Below are positions 61,701 to 64,000 of a DNA stretch of 64,000 bases, piece after piece. The translations under genes were made by a program, and so were the position numbers. Origin of the DNA: Buxus sempervirens (Eukaryota; Streptophyta; Magnoliopsida; Buxales; Buxaceae); the NCBI GenBank assembly GCA_947561395.2, contig OX387188.1, positions 38,125,942 to 38,189,941 of the forward strand, written 5' to 3'. Position 1 is the first letter of the stretch; each line of letters opens with the position of its first letter. The notes beneath the pieces were generated by a model, which searched no databases, was not told the origin of the DNA, and saw nothing but the letters and a program-made list of their open reading frames with translations.

Positions 61701-63523
61701 TCTAGGATTTGTAATGAAGGAATTAGGGTTCTGGCAAATCAAAAGTTTGGTACTGGTAATGGAGTAGACTAATGGGTTTTGGATTCAGGGTAATAATTAA
61801 ATCATTGTTCTGTCGAAGTTTTTGTTGGAGACAATATAATATTGATGCTTGCTGTCCGGGACATTAAGCAATCTAATAGAGATATCCTTCACTTGCTCTG
61901 GTGGATTGACAAGGGACATGCTTATGAATCATTTAATATAGTCATAATCCATGGTTCTTTTGTACCATCTACTGCAGTGAGTTTTAAGCTTGGCATCTGG
62001 TGAGTGGTGGCTGCTGAAAGTATGGCAGAAAATTATAACTCATCCAATTCCCAAGGTCTTCAGAAACTTTCGACTTCCCAGAGTCATTACACCCCTGGGC
62101 TTGGTCTAATCCAACCCAGGGTTGGCTGCCCTCTTATAGAAGCAGGAATGCATGAGGTTGCTTACTCAAGCATTCGGTGACGCTCTTTTCTTAACAGTCA
62201 TTGCAGTCCCTTGTCATTACAGACATTAGGCATATGATTGTCTTGCTGAATGAAAATGCCACGTGGGACAAGACATTTTACTTTTGTTGATTCAAGAATT
62301 ATCTATCTTTGCATGCAAGTCTTGTTTCTGATGATATACGTTTTTATGCAAGCTACATATTATACTTGAATATTATTATGGCTGCTTTTACTTTTTAGGT
62401 CTTAATCATTAAGATGTTGCAATTCTTTAGAATATAAGTTTTCAATGCCCATTGGGTTTATAATTTTAAAGGTTGACTTCATGAAGGTGCCACATTTCAA
62501 TAAGTTGTCCTACAATCTTTCTTCCTCTCCATCTTGGCATTAATGTGTATGTGCTTCATATTTATCAATGTTTCCTTGGTGAAAGTGGACACCTGAAAAT
62601 TCATCGTCACATTCTTAATCATATTCAGTAATGTTTCTGAAGCATTTGTGAGGAAGTTATGGGACCACTCCTTTCAAAACTGGCAGTTGTAGCAGTTTCA
62701 AATGATGATTTTAAGGGTGAGATGGAGAAGATGTCTTCACAGATCTGTGAATCTGAACTTCTTGTGCAACAGCTCAAGGTATTACCAAAACTAGAAACAT
62801 ATCAATCTTCATGCCTGTGTTTGGGGGATTGTTTGTACCCAAATGATTGTTTAACTCAGCTGGGTCAGGGCTCTACCTGTTTAGATCAATACAACAGAAA
62901 TTTTTGATGGCTTGTTTCTTAAGGATTTCATGAAGACATTTGAAACTGAATGTGGTAACGAAAGGATTTTAATTTAGTGACTGATTGCCCAGAAAGAAAA
63001 AAAAAATGAGCCAGTGGGTCATCATCCAACTTGGATTTGAGTCATTGGCCTAAGTTGAGTTTTCAAGATGTTATAATAAGATATTTAATTACAAGAAGAT
63101 TAAAATTCAATTCTTGGAGTGGTATTTTTAATTAAAACTAGGAGGAGCTAAGAGTAGAGAAGGAAAAGTCAAAGGAAGAGGCAGAGGACCTGACTCAAGA
63201 AATGGCTGAATTGAGGTATCAGATAACTGAAATGCTTGAGCAAGAGTGCAAACGCCGTGCTTGCATTGAACAAGCATCTCTACAAAGAATAGCAGAGTTA
63301 GAGACTCAGGTACTGATGTTGAGATTTGCAAAAACTTCGGGAGCCAGGATGTGTTTTTGGCTTTCTTACTTCAGTACTTTTCTAATTTTTTCCCCTTTCG
63401 TTTGAGAATAAGGTCAAGAAAGAACACAGAAAGTCATCAACTGCTCTCAGGCATCTTCGTGAAGTGCAGAAAATAGTAGCATCAAGATCCAGGGATACCA
63501 ATCATCTAAGCAAACTTTTGGGG
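58792..63523 (+). CDS. Plant coiled-coil protein (myosin-heavy-chain-related type), partial
   Basis: Six exons join in consistent phase: 58792-58835, 59033-59135, 60209-60818, 62643-62778, 63142-63309 and 63413-63523; the gene continues to the right. The product reads AYQSSLLRELDWQQ, RQELDIKMLSEARFEDKKY, EYLQDQLNLRKIEANCLG and so on, a nearly continuous heptad-type coiled coil rich in E, K, L and Q. It includes the phrases HVHSLELKL, CIEKLEESIS, SQCEIESMKLDLMALEQ and EECKRRACIEQ-like QECKRRACIEQASLQRIAEL. From memory this matches a conserved plant family annotated only as myosin heavy chain-related (At5g07890 type). No motor, membrane or catalytic part is visible, so the role is unknown; a scaffold is the natural guess. 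The start codon exon was not found; it may lie upstream of 58792. Confidence 0.78.
60819..62642 (+). other. Intron of the coiled-coil gene
   Basis: 1.8 kb between exons 60209-60818 and 62643-62778. I see no repeat or RNA that I can name in it. Confidence 0.5.
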
Positions 63524-64000
63524 GTATGTCTCACCTTATATCTTACTGTTGCCCTGTCTATTAAATTTGTTTATTTTTTTCTCTCGTCGAAAATAATAAA
63601 AAGAAAGCTTCCTTACATGTACGAGTTCACTTCTTCTGTATAGGTAATTCTTATTCACTTAGCAGTTGCATAGTTAGTATTTCTATTACAATGTGCTTTT
63701 TTCCTCCCTCAAATCCTAAGTTGTGTTTGTGAAGTGGAAAGATACCCATGAGGAAAATTTAAACAAGTTGATGACTATATTGTAGACATTCCTACGCTGT
63801 CACTTTCCAATTTGGATTTCTTTGAAAGTTTATGTCATATCTTTTGGCAAGTGTAATCCAGTTTAATGACTTTATGCTTTTCTCCGTGTTTTGTCTTAGT
63901 TGGTTATCCTTGTCAGTTTCTTTTTCATGTTTCTTGTTTCTCCTACAATGAAGTTTTCGTCCTCATATTTGACAAGGTACATAAGGCTTTACTGATGTTT
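63524..64000 (+). other. Intron of the coiled-coil gene to the window edge
   Basis: Starts with GGG|GTATGT. T-rich, with no further exon recognised before the end. Confidence 0.5.

Overview
The window is nuclear DNA from a flowering plant. It is AT-rich, its genes are split by GT-AG introns, and the protein families are plant ones: WRKY, a ZAT-type C2H2 repressor and an ELM2/SANT protein. Intergenic space is filled with MITEs, LINE remnants, a SINE and microsatellites. The repeat style suggests a woody eudicot or magnoliid, but I cannot name the species. Many short open frames start at non-ATG codons and are noise. I support six gene loci.

Layout. (1) 1-3600: the 3' end of a plus-strand LRR gene (last three coding exons, 1901-3098), with an RTE-type LINE fragment in an intron. 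(2) 3600-4600: two MITEs, then the promoter of (3), an ELM2/SANT-like chromatin protein (5'UTR about 4600-5402, CDS 7294-9379, plus). (4) 9600-14700: mostly empty, with one TIR element and a MITE (14510-14668) just upstream of (5), a single-exon C2H2 repressor with four fingers and an EAR motif (15331-17178, plus). (6) 17.5-26 kb: repeats, including a hAT MITE nested in another MITE, several antisense LINE reverse-transcriptase pieces, short poly(T)-headed inserts and a 9-bp-TSD MITE. (7) 26107-40805: a U1/matrin-type zinc-finger locus with one clear promoter and first exon (26107-26586) and two homologous second exons (31760-32308 and 40230-40805). Antisense L1-type LINEs lie between them. 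(8) 41-43.3 kb: a GC-richer island with a direct repeat and the WRKY 3' region. (9) 43345-46499, minus: a three-exon group IIc WRKY gene resembling WRKY57. (10) 46.7-56.7 kb: gene-poor, with a MITE, a tRNA-like SINE and microsatellites. (11) 56.7 kb to the right edge: a multi-exon plus-strand coiled-coil gene that runs out of the window.

Four of the six loci encode probable nuclear or nucleic-acid-binding proteins (ELM2, ZAT, U1-ZnF, WRKY). Nothing in the layout says they act as one pathway; this looks like ordinary plant gene order. The least ordinary point is the zinc-finger locus. Both second exons start in the same phase as the donor of the single first exon, so it is either a tandem pair whose second member lost or hides its promoter, or one gene with alternative terminal exons.
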